From positions 4,425,501 through 4,489,500 of the forward strand of contig NC_091932.1 in the NCBI RefSeq assembly GCF_041260155.1: a DNA stretch of 64,000 nt. Reading direction: 5' to 3'. Position 1 is the stretch's first letter. The number at the start of each line of letters is the position of its first letter. This document shows, one piece after another, positions 21,449-33,228 of this stretch. The notes below the pieces were generated by a model. The model worked only from the letters and a program-made list of their open reading frames with translations. It was not told where the DNA came from and ran no database searches. Origin of the DNA: Ptychodera flava (Eukaryota > Hemichordata > Enteropneusta > Ptychoderidae). Made by a program: the position numbers and the translations under genes.

Positions 21449-24402
21449 TACAATGGCTGAGTCATTTCCTGCACTTTCAATCCTTCAATGTGTTTCACAT
21501 CCGAAGTTTATCAAGGGTTATATACACTGTATAATAGGTTTAATGTGTACGTCCTAGTTCCATTCTCCGGCGGGATTAAATGAATTTTTCAGCTATTTTG
21601 GCAATGTCGTCATCAGACCTGGACACCAAACCAAACAAAGGAGAATTATCCGGGCGGCAAACCAGGCTGACACAGGCAAGGCGTGTCGACTCGTCTCTAT
21701 TCTTCAGTTTACTGAAGCATGGTACCAATGGTGCAGACTTCTAAATCGTTTTTCTTGTGTATGTTTAATTCTTTTTTTGTTGTCTACACGCCTGAACGAA
21801 GTGTGTAGGTATACCTGAAAAACAGACCGAGTGTTGTTTCCAATTTAGTGAAAGTGTTCTTAGCTTCTGGCATCCACCATATCGTTCTGCTTCGCTCCAT
21901 TACGATCAAGCCCTTTTCACCGTCAGCGAGCCCATATCGTATTGCATTGCGATACCTTGGTCTTAGCAGGATGAAACATTAGAAAAGTACACTACATAGT
22001 ATTACACTTTCAAGATGCGGATTCAAAATGCAGCGAACAAATTCTGTTTAAGGAAAGGTTCCGGAAGACGATGCATTTAGCATGTCCGCTAGGTCATGCA
22101 TGGAAGTGAAATGTATGGTATTATTTTCGGCGAATTTGCCCCATGTGTTGTCGCCATTGTGCTTGCTGTAAACATTGTAAAGGTAAGCACGTTGTACAAT
22201 ATGTCTTTCCAACCGAGTGTTCGTTTTGAAATTCAAAAAGGAATTAAAACACACTGTTAAAATACCGAAACATAAAGGGAGTGAAATATAGATATCGACA
22301 CCTGGAGGTTTTTGATTAAAACAGCAGTCATGGTTAGATATCACTTTCATTTCTATGTATCGCTTCAATTTCTTTATTCCAAGAAGAGATACGGATTAAT
22401 TTAGTTATTATTTATTTATTTATATCTCTTTTAATTGAATTTCTAAAACATCCAGCGATTGGAACTTCATAGGGCGTATATCTTAGACCATCGCTATTTC
22501 AGCATTTCAGGCTTTCATGGTCGTCCTGGAATGATAACCTGTAACACTACCGTTACCGAATGTTACACAGTGTCTGCCGCTGACAGTTTGTATGTTATCA
22601 AATTGACTTCGAGAGTCAAGTTTGCAGACGACCCTCAAAGTATTGCCATGGTAATAAGTGTCATCTGCAGGCATAAATTCTGTGACGCAAAGTAACACAA
22701 AGATTCAGCTGAGGGTTGTTTTGAATAATAAGCGACTTTGACGAGTTTTGGGGGAATTTGAAGGCGGGAAATCACAGGGACGGACCGGGTGCTTATTTAC
22801 AATGTTATCGGGAAACGACAGAATCTAACGTTCTGACATCCACGTAACCTCAACTTAGCAAACCAGGGTGTATTAAAATAATCTTCGAATTTCACAAATT
22901 TCAGAAATCGCTATCGTAAATTCCCCTCCTCCGTTTCCGATTTTTAACGACATTAATATAACGACAAATATCGTCTGACATTTCACTTATACCAGAGGAA
23001 TAAGAGTAGAACCACAAAGATTTTAACAAGTACGGCAAGAGGTATTGTTCCCCTGTACATTCTTCATTGATATCGGGTATTTAGCGACAGCAAGTCTACA
23101 CATTTCTGCCTTAACTTTAAACCTGCATCTACTTTGAATTCATTGAAATTTATTTTAGAAGCTATGTTGTATCCATTTTAATCAATATTTCAGCCACATG
23201 TAGGTTTTCATTCATAGACGTTATCGTGTGTACATGTACAAAGTTTGCGATCATTTTGACAACTGAACCGATAAGCTCGGTAGGTGTGTGTGTGTCAGTT
23301 ATACAGTTGGCATTCACATCTCATTTGAAGTAACACAACGCTAATCACATTTGCTCTTTTGGGAAAATGTTCTCATGTAATATAAATATTTACTCATAAA
23401 TCATTAGCTATTGTCACACGTTGACAAAATAATCACCTACTTTGTTTCCGATGTTTTCTCAAGTGTAGATCAAGGTCAATGTCGATGTCACTGTTTTCAA
23501 CACATACTTAACAAGAGAGCTTCAGTACTTATCTATGTTGTTTTATTATCCTTTCTTCTAAACTCGGGAAAGTCGCTCATTATTGAATAACTCTCTTGGC
23601 AGAAACTGAGTATACTAATTGGTATCATAATATATCATTTAATGACATTTCTTCCGATATGTGTAACGTGTAGATACCAGCCTTCCTTCAAACTAGGATT
23701 TTTACTCCAGAAAATCTTCGGAAAATAGTGTGACTGCATCATTAGTGATAAATTTGTTGTACGATTCTAAGAATTACGATATAACCCTGTTCGAACCCAT
23801 CATCCACAATACCAGATCTCTTGTTCAATGACAGCTGTGGATGATACCGTATAGATTGGTCAGTTGCTCAGAAGTTTAAATTGAATCTATATTTTTTTAT
23901 GTTGTTTGTGGTTAATTTCTCTGTTAGTTCTCCTGAAGAATAACAATCCATGTGATAACTTTGCCAACGGGGAATTCTGACTCAAACCAGACATTATGTC
24001 TTTGATTTTCGGCAGATTCTGACTCGTCTGACGATATGGGCCTAAGCTATAGCATGCTGTGAAAAGATCGAAAAATCGATACTTTTAGATTTACATGATG
24101 AAATCTGTCATTTAACAACTGGCTGGTCTAGCGTAGTATTAAATGGGAGCTGTCTCAGCTATTATGTATTATCCCAGTTTGCAAGGGAAGCTACAAGGCC
24201 ATGCAATTTGAATTCATCTATAGTTGGTAGTAGTATTAATTTTTTTGAGTGTTGGAAATCGACCTTTGTGACTGCCAAAGTGTGAAATATACTTATCATT
24301 TTTACAGCCTTTTCTTGATGAAACAGACATCAACATATGGAAAGGAGAAGTATCGTCACAGCCGGTAGGGTTGTAGGACAGTCACCCTATGGATATTTAA
24401 CT
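21448..24402. other. Non-coding stretch, nothing identified
   Basis: Short frames only. A 78-codon frame at 22459-22695 was inspected and has no recognisable motif or splice context. Confidence 0.45.
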
Positions 24403-24498
24403 TAATCCTGATCTTAATCCTATTCCTAACCCTGTCCCTAATGCTATCCCTAATCATATTCCTAATCCTATCTCTAATCTTATCACTAATCCTAGCCC
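24403..24498. repeat. 12-bp tandem repeat, eight copies
   Basis: Eight consecutive 12-mers of the form TAATCCTATYCC with changes in most copies. The hexamer CCTAAT resembles a degenerate telomere-type repeat, but the true period is 12. Confidence 0.88.
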
Positions 24499-25394
24499 AA
24501 CTCGGTGATTTAGAAATATTTGACATGTAGGTGTCCAAGGGACAACTCTACCGATAGGACAGGTAGAGGGCGCATTGACATTGGACATAGGAGCTTGAAT
24601 TTAGGATTGAGCAGCATGTAGCATTGCTGCAGATTCAGGTAGAGGGAGCGTTAATGGTTAGGAGTTGGATCCTTTAAAACATCATTGCATGTCTGATCGT
24701 ACCTATACTATTTCGAGATAGGATATTCATTTCCTGGTGCAAATCAAAAGAATTACCATAAAACCTTCGTAAAATGTGCTAGCCCATAGTCACAAAGGTA
24801 CAAACAAGTTTGGTCTTTCAAAATCTATGTCAAGTTCAGGTCTGGGGAAATCGTTTCTTTCATGTTACGTGTTGATCATAACTTCTGATACCTTCTATGT
24901 TTACTAGATTGTAACACTTCTTTGTAAATTTCATAGCATATCAATTTACACACCATTCCACATATTATTGATTGATAGATTTATATGGCGGATTTGTTAC
25001 TACGCTATCATTTTCATTATTCGAAACTAATGCTTATTGTATAACCTATGACATAATGTAAATGGGCTAACAAAAATGACCTGTCACAGCAAACATTAAA
25101 TGTAAGGATCAGCGTGCGTAGCATGCTTTCATCTCAGCACAACCACGGATCATCTGGAGTGTGCACAGCGCCACCATACAAGAGTCCTGATACTTGTTCT
25201 GTTCAATTGTGCACTGTTGTTGTATATTTAATATACACGGTCCCTCCACAATGATATTCCGATGCGCCCCGTCCCGTCGTTGACGGGTACATTTTCTGCT
25301 TCTGAATAACAAACAGACCCGTGATCACCAAGCCCCTCAAACAATGTCTTTATCGTAAAACGGAAAACGCGTTACATGCAAAAAGTGTCGTATT
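24499..25394. other. Non-coding stretch, nothing identified
   Basis: No domain or repeat was recognised. A single half of the GTCCCTCC motif occurs near 25,230. Confidence 0.4.
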
Positions 25395-25447
25395 GGCACT
25401 GACCACAGTCCCTCTATCCACCATAGAGGGACTGTGGCACTGACCAT
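25395..25447. repeat. 29-bp hairpin between 12-bp direct repeats
   Basis: The insert at 25407-25435 is a perfect hairpin (CAGTCCCTCTAT, 5-base loop, ATAGAGGGACTG). It is flanked by identical TGGCACTGACCA at 25395-25406 and 25436-25447. It shares its GTCCCTC core with the hairpin at 6845. Confidence 0.75.
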
Positions 25448-25870
25448 ATTTGGACCATTCGTGGTTTTAACCACAGAACTTGTAACGCCAGCAAAGCAAG
25501 AGGACATACTCTATAGCTCCTGAGGCGATGATAGTACTGGTGTGTACATTGTGTACGAAGTGATACAAATCAACGTGGGCTTTCGTTGAGTATTGGTTCG
25601 ACATTGTCAGGAAAATCAGATTTCCTCTAAGCTTAAATATCTTTTAATAACAATGACAGCGTACTGTTATAGATCGGTCAAACTTACTGACAATTTGAGC
25701 ATCAAATTTTCATTCTTTCCTTTCATTTGCTCAGCGAGAATGCATTTTTCCACTTTGGTCTGATTCAAACTCAGGTTCAAACATTTTGACGTGTTTGGTC
25801 ATGTTCCATCTTTGCCTTCCTAGGCAGAGTTGTTAAAATGGAATCCACCTCAGAAAGAATTCCAACTCTG

Positions 25871-26078
25871 TCACGTTTGACCGGTGTATTTCAAGAGTTG
25901 TCATGTTTGACCGGTGTATTTCAAGAGTTGTCATGTTTGACCGGTGTATTTCAAGAGTTGTCATGTTTGACCGGTGTATTTCAAGAGTTGTCATGTTTGA
26001 CCGGTGTATTTCAAGAGTTGTCACGTTTGACCGGTGTATTTCAAGAGTTGTCATGTTTGACCGGTGTATTTCAAGAGT
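25871..26078. repeat. 30-bp minisatellite, about seven copies
   Basis: Nearly identical 30-bp units containing TTTGACCGGTGTATTTCAAG. All three frames are open on one strand or the other because 30 is a multiple of 3. There is no evidence of coding. Confidence 0.95.
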
Positions 26079-29000
26079 CGGGTGTGCAAAGCAGAAACCG
26101 AGACATAATCTAGCGTAAAGATAAGCAAATTAGTTTAGTTCCAACCTAGACCATGATATGTTAGGGACTTTCTATGTGAACACAACAATGTCCATGATAA
26201 CGATCGTGTGTTATTACCTGCGTTTTGCTGACCGTGACTTTTCGTTTGTGCGCTATGATAAAAAACGCTTGACCTAAACTACAGTATTGTAGTCTTCATG
26301 CTAATTCTTTGTGAAGAAAATAGCTGACAACAAAACATGTATAAAGCGGACCGCAGCTGACTTTAGCAAAACAAGCGCGAAATGCTAACCATTGAATGAG
26401 GTATAACAGCGGAGTTCTCGTGGCAAAGTATTTGAGAATGTGATTCGTGCAATTAGCACATACCTGTATTAAAGAGAACATTTATAAAGATTAGATGTAC
26501 AGGTTGTCAGACAAATCTCGTCCGAAATGCACTACATCGACCAGCATTCTAATTTCATAATGTTCAAAAGTTGGAAAAGATAATGAACAGTTGCATGATA
26601 ACGTTCAAAATGTTCAAACCAAGAAAGATTTCAATTCCATAACATTAGCACTTGACAATCTCTGGTAAACTACTACGTCGACCGTTTTGCACAGGAATTT
26701 TTAATGTTAATATTTTCACCCAATGAAAAACGATTATCTGAAGCAAGTTGGTGTATTTCCCTTATACTTAGGAGTTACATATCTCTACGTCTGGCTCATT
26801 TTACGAAAAAACCCCATCAGGCTATCATACCTTGTGATCACTTCGCCAAGAAGAAAACAGATGAAAACACTTTACTTGACACGAAATTTTGAAATTTCGA
26901 AGCATGTCACCAATATGCAATAGTGTATGCACCATACCTTCATATTCATGTTCAGATCCTGCAAGATATTTTGGGTCGTCTCGGTCTGAGAGTCAGGACA
27001 AACCAGTGATGCGGCGGCGGCCGCTGTATGCTCTATACAGGTTTTTTTGATGCATGGAGAGTCACGTAGTGCATCCGGCGAACCACAAGCACCTCTTTCC
27101 GAACACGCAAGAAAAGTCCTAATTAAAATGTCATCAATTATATAATTTCATGTATTTTCCAGAATTGCTAATTTCTTTATAAAATTCGATTTCATTTTCT
27201 GCTCCCCAAATCACGTCGAATACCAACGCCTTCTCTAGTTGAACTTGTCAACTCAGCCTGTACTTGTGTGATGTCCACGGTTTCCCCGACTACAGGTCAC
27301 TTTGTCAATTATAACACTGCATCGTGTAATCGTGTTGTTAGTGCTGATATTTGTATTTCGACTTCAGGTAGAAGGAGGTAATGTAATGATTTGTTTCGAA
27401 AGAAACAGCTATGTCCTCTCAGTATTTTTTCTTAGAGGTACATACCGTACAAATAACTGTCGCCATGGAAACACAAGGAGAGTCATCCATTAGGTTTGAA
27501 AAAATAGAGAGGGAAATCTACCCAGAAAGTTGTCAGAAAATCGGATGAAAATCAGATGCAGAGACGACTTAGTCTTTACATGATGTGAATTCAAACAGAT
27601 TAATCATTGTTTTGAGTCCTGCACAATTCGGTCATAGTTTGTCATCTTAAATTAAAATGATATAACTTCGTCCATGCACTGTTTTATCATCTGTGAAATG
27701 GTAAGATATGAAACACTGAGGTTTTAAATTTCTGACCTAATTTAAAAGACGAATCGTTACAGAAGATCCCTTAGAAACTGGAAATTTCGTTTCCTTTAAC
27801 TGTATATCAACATAATCGATTTACCATAATGGATACATGTTTTATCTCAATTTGAACGTTGATATGGCAACTCAATTGTAATCCAATCACTAAATCAACT
27901 TGTTCCATTTTCACATACAGTTGATTTAAAACTAATTATATATCACATGGCAGTTAGAGATGAATTGATCGGAATCTAGCTGTCTCAGAATCTATGTCGC
28001 TACCAACTTTAACAGCCTTATTTCCCAGGGTGGTGAAAATTCCGAGTGCAAGTGATTTTTACTTGTAATCGAAAGCCATCATGGGTATCAGGTTCATCTA
28101 CCATACTATGCGTTTTAATCTTGAATACTGGCGATCACATAATCCCGACTCATCGACTCGTGAACCCATCTTTATATTTATATTTCTCTTCAATACCTCT
28201 GAACTATCTCAGTCCTGTAGAAACCTCAATGTAAAGTAGGGCCATACATCATCACCATTCTCCCCGTTCCGTTGTGCAAAAAATCCATCTTTTGTCAATA
28301 ATCAATGTCTTTGCTTCTCATGATGAGTATGCTGTGATTCATCGTAAGGCATCATGGATAGCACATTTTGCAACGTTAACTTCTTTCAATACAATATTGG
28401 AATGATACAATTGTGATTTTAGCCTCAAATGGTATAGGTGAGGTTTAGACGAAGTATGCTATTTAGGATCTGTCCTTGCCACAAATAAGAAATTGGAAGT
28501 AAACCTGACAGTGAAAGTTGGTTCCAATATTACTTATGGTACATAAAATAAAGCCAGGATTTGCCATTAGGATTTTGAAGGCCACACCCCGTGGTTCAAG
28601 CAAGCCACTTGTAATTGTGCATGTCTATACTATCCATAGTCTGAGGGCGCAATATTCAGATATTCGTTCGGCAGAGTTCACCTCATCTGTGGCGGACATG
28701 GCGCTTCATGTTGATTCACAGGGAACCCAGACATCTGGCTGTTGTTGTTGTTTGTATTGTTGTTTATGTGTTAATGTTGTTGTTGACCAATGAAATTCGA
28801 CGAACATAACTGTTGTGTTGTTGTTAATGTTTCAAACGTAACGTAGATGTCATAAGAAACGCTACAAGGACACTACCATTACTTGGCCCGATACAACTCT
28901 CTGCTAACGTACACTCTCTTCATACACTTAAACTAAATATATACATATATCTAAATACAAACCAAATTTTAATTTGCTGGTATACTTTTGTCTCCCCTCG

Positions 29001-30456
29001 GAATATAATCTTAAAACGGTTTTCATAAGATTTGTTTCTGCTGTCCACTATTGTCACGTCTTTGCCAACAACTCAAAGCGTACAACGCAGTTCCTATTAA
29101 AAATGTATTGTTTGTATGTTCCGTTCTTTGTTATTTAAGTCAGAGTAGTCAACTTTTTGCGCCAAATACTACTCGTTGGTGGCGCAGTCTTTGCCACCGG
29201 AATATCAGGATCTAACTTTTTGTAATCATTGTCGTTGTCATTTTATTAAATATGTGACCATATTTTAATTAATCACTGACATCTGTGAAGAGGTGTAAAG
29301 AACGCCGAAATGTCTGTCAGTAATACTTTGAATAATGGCTGTCAGCTCCAAGTGAGGGTGAAATTTGAAATTGTGTTTCTGCCTTTTACTCTGTTTTACT
29401 GTTGAAATACGGTCCAAAGCTAGAATGCTTTCTTTTGTGGTATTTCGTACTTGTTAGCTTTGTTATGAAATCAACATTCGTTGATTTGAAAATAATAGTT
29501 TGCACGTATCTACACCATCCATCACAGCATCGAAGTTATCGTCAGTTTCACCATTTGTTTGAACCTTGACCCGTGACATGAAACGGGAACGCTTTCGTAA
29601 GTACGTTAAATCCAATCTTATCGAAACACTATCAGTTTATTTGCAGGAATGATTGAGATTCTGTTTGACAACAATTGTTAAACCAATTACGTGTTCAAGA
29701 GCATAATCCGTACCGTGGCTCTTCCTACATGCTGAGGGTCAACTTACGACCAGACTGGACTGAAGAAATGATTGTATGTAAAAGCAATTGACATCATCGT
29801 TCTCGACGACTGTACCTTGGACCATGCATGATAGCCGTCGCTACCAAATCGCTTGAGAATAAACATCAAGCAAAATACAGAGAAAGGCGCTAACACAAAA
29901 ATGTAAAACTATTGACAAAAATGCGAGCAATTGCACAGTGTCTGTAGAGATTTGTGACAAGGGCAGAGTCATTAGGACGAGGTAGTAAGTGTGGCGATGC
30001 CCTTTGTCTGAGATTGAAAACGTTTTCTGGGTGGACAGAGTTGAAACATGTTAGGATGATGACCGTTTTATCAAAGATTCAAACTATAAATTTGAGTTCA
30101 ATTTTAACTTCGATCGACAAATCGCAAAATTGAAAATAATATCATCTTTTTAGACTATAATATCATATTTTTCGACTATTCATGTCCAGTTCCCCTGTGT
30201 ACTAGTACAGAAGCGTACGATGGTATGACGTCACAGAGAGAAAACAATCACAGATGTCAACTCTGTAAATTTAGGGGGAATCAAAACCATCGACACTTGC
30301 TGTTGAGTAACACTAGCAGTAAAACGGAGCTTGCTAGTTATCTCTGGAAATCATATAGGATACGAAATACGTACGTAGTAGTCTTGGCACTTTCACGTGT
30401 TCGTATTGTGTGTGTGTGTTGGTCTGAAAGTAGCATTGTACCTCCATGATGCTTTA
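26079..30456. other. Non-coding stretch, nothing identified
   Basis: More than 4 kb without a supportable gene, known repeat or inverted repeat. Open frames are short and lack domains. Confidence 0.45.
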
Positions 30457-30767
30457 CTGCTGCGTTAGAATTGGTTCAAGTCTGTGACTTATGAATGTTC
30501 GAGTGGGGTGAACGCAATAATTTGTGTTCTGTTTTCATGTAAAACGCGTGAGTGGGGTGAACGCTATACAGGGGAGTTTCTCCCGGAATCACTCACTACT
30601 GCGCAGACTCAAAGGTACCGCGTTAATTAATTGCAAGGAAAACCTGGCCTGAGGCCTTGGCTGCCAAATTCCAAATAGGTTTGTATGAAATAGGAGAGAC
30701 ACAAGAAAAACTGTTACAAAAGTTTTTTTAAGAAATTCACCGACTTGAACGAAGTCTACTGCTGCGT
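30457..30767. mobile_element. MITE copy A with 9-bp target duplication
   Basis: A 293-bp element (30466-30758) lies between CTGCTGCGT at 30457-30465 and 30759-30767. The terminal inverted repeat is about 18 bp (TAGAATTGGTTCAAGTC against TAGACTTCGTTCAAGTC). It is homologous in the same orientation to copy B at 37791. A 9-bp duplication suggests a Mutator-like origin. It has no coding capacity. Confidence 0.88.
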
Positions 30768-32075
30768 GGGCTTCACGTTCAAAGTATGCGTCAACAATTC
30801 TTGTACATGTAATTACAAGGACGATAATAAAGGGACGGTAGTAGCAACGTAAACTTTGTGTACCATGTGTGCCTATCATCAAACAACATCATCGATACCT
30901 TGTCTTGAAATCTCCTTCACGTGGGCTCGTTTACTCGACACCTAATCACCATATCTATACCTCTTGTTCTCCATCTATGTTTACATTACCCATTACCGTT
31001 ATAATAAGTTACTCATGTCACAGGATGGGGTCGTCGGCTTTGCGTTCAAAGGTCGTATGAGACTCGTTCTACCATTATAAACTCTGTACCCAAGGTATGT
31101 TGGCGATTGATTATCTTAATGTACATCGTAAAATTTAAATGTTACAGATATGTTGACGTGGTGTATGTAGATATCGCGCATGAAATACACTATTTGTGAA
31201 CAAGAAAATTGCACAGGCGCAGTTCCGAGGACCCCCTCCCTTTATGCACATATCTTTACTGTAATCTCTCGAACACGGCCACAAAGAAAGCTCTTTGTGA
31301 AATATGCTTTGCCAAAGCCATTGTTTTGTGTTGAAATACTAAAGGAAGTTTACGAGTAGGTCGATCAGAGCTAGAGCGTATTACTACGGTTCCTCCGTGA
31401 TTACGAATAATCAGTGGATGTATTTTGCCAGACGAGCAATTTTGGGATAAGATCTGTGATCCGTGGCTCTGAGAGCCGTTAGGTCTGTATGACTTTAAGG
31501 GCTCTCGCCACGAAATGTCAACTCGGCGTCCGTGTAATAAAGCGATAAAATAAGATGCGACGAAATGAGAAGTCGATGCACATAAATGAATAAAGGACAA
31601 ATCGAGAAAACTCGTAAAATAAATGTAAGTGCGAGAGTTCGGTACCATTAACTTAAAAACTCAAGCACAGACGTCTTGGTTACAATATACAAAATCCATA
31701 AATTACGTCTACTAGCTTTACAGAAAAATATAAAGTCTACACAAATGGTCTTGTGTCTGATCTTTTATCGTGCCATATAGGATATACTGCACTACATTAA
31801 TTTTCAAATGCTGCACGGAATAAATCGAGCCGAGGCTGTAAGTGTTCCAGCTAACATTGTGTTGACCGTGTCATGGGTCGTACCAAACACATCGAATGTG
31901 TACTCAAACATTGTGTTGAGTATGCGTGGAGTAAATAATGCAACATTTTGATCCCAACAGTAAAACCCTAAATCTGCTCAAAACATAAATATCTCGACAA
32001 AATTATAGTCATTTATGTATTGCTTTAATCATAGAAAAAAAAACTACAGCTTTATTAGCAACATTGAAACGTTAT

Positions 32076-32180
32076 AAGCTTTGATTATCGAATGCGATTC
32101 TAAATTAATCGCTATCTGTTGAAATAACAAGCTTTGATTATCGAATGCGATTCTAAATTAATCGCTATCTGTTGAAATAA
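32076..32180. repeat. 53-bp tandem duplication
   Basis: Two essentially identical units start at 32076 and 32129. Each contains a small hairpin, GCGATT/AATCGC. The lack of divergence implies a recent event. Confidence 0.92.
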
Positions 32181-32685
32181 TTACAGGATGTTTTACCGAA
32201 AGCGTCAGCCGATAAACAATTATAGTATTTTACAAACTTGAGACCATATTCTGTTTTAATGTATTAACTTTATAATACCATCTTTTATACTGTCATTTCG
32301 GTCACATGGTTGATCACGCGATCATCAGTACAAAATCCCAATTCCCTTGCTACAGTTTCTAATCATGGCTTTTACATTTCTGGCTAAGTCCAGTTGCCAT
32401 CTTTATCCCTCTTGCCAATATTCATGTTCTATAATTGTTACATTCACTGTTTTATATACGGACCCAAACCAGACAACTGTGAAGACTATCAGCATCAACC
32501 AGCAATGTAGTGATGCTACTATTATATTTGCTCTCAAATCATACGTCATGTCTATTAATTTGAAAGCAAAGTTGATGATAGATTGATTACATGAATTTTT
32601 AATCTGAGTGCGATGGACTGGAATAAAGCCTTTTAGTCATCATATCATCCAACTCAGTGAGATTTGTTTTCTCTAAATTGAAAGC

Positions 32686-32691
32686 TTTATT
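32686..32691 (-). promoter_or_regulatory. Possible polyadenylation signal of gene 1
   Basis: AATAAA on the minus strand, about 260 bp beyond the gene 1 stop codon. It is the nearest canonical hexamer I noticed. Not proven. Confidence 0.4.
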
Positions 32692-32951
32692 TTGAGTATT
32701 TAGATTCGAATCAAAATGTAACTCTTGATATCAAAAAATGCGTTAACGATTCCTTAAAAGCAGACCAAGATAGATCGGTTGATTTTGCATTATTAAATCG
32801 TGATTAAGAAAAGCAAGTTATCATTGAAACTTTAAGAGGAACCAGAGAAAGCGACAGAAGTTGACACCATATAGATACAGTCTAGTTGCTTTCTCAAACG
32901 TCTTCCCTCATTTTACTGTATGGTTATTTTGCATGGAGCTATCTTACCGAA

Positions 32952-33228
32952 CTACTGGTTTGTTTTGCTCTCTTCATTATTTCCTGTTGTGTCATAGGGT
33001 TCGTATATTATATTGTGAGTATCAATGAAAACACCTGTATCATCCACCTCATGCTGTGTGTATATATTCTGTTCGGCAGAGTGATTACGTTTCGTATCGT
33101 GTTCGTCATCTACTGCTACTGGTGACAAGTTCATGACTGATTCGTAAGCTACATTCTTGACGTCAATCATGGAACAATCATCGCCATCGCTGTCCATCGT
33201 CCCTTTGTCATCGCTGCGTGTCTTTCTC
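32952..33228 (-). CDS. Gene 1 exon 6: cytoplasmic tail
   Basis: Begins with a basic stretch (RRKTR), then an acidic tail of about 90 residues with four tyrosines. VAYESV matches the ITIM consensus and IIYEPY is a further candidate phosphorylation site. It ends in a natural stop. Confidence 0.85.

Larger units (their letters stand above)
30768..32951. other. Downstream flank of lectin receptor gene 1
   Basis: It includes the probable 3' UTR of gene 1, with an AATAAA on the minus strand at 32686-32691 about 260 bp after the stop, and a 53-bp tandem duplication at 32076. No other gene was recognised. Confidence 0.45.

Noticed and set aside
22459..22695. 78-codon plus-strand frame with several cysteines
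   Set aside because: No recognisable domain and no splice context. The length is within chance.
24403..24498. Interstitial telomere
   Set aside because: The period is 12 and pure CCCTAA runs are absent.
25871..26078. CRISPR-like array
   Set aside because: Units are directly adjacent with no unique spacers, and the genome is eukaryotic. The same holds for the 187-bp and stalk arrays.
25833..26118. Peptide repeats across the 30-bp minisatellite
   Set aside because: Open on both strands only because the unit is a multiple of 3. No splice sites or domain.
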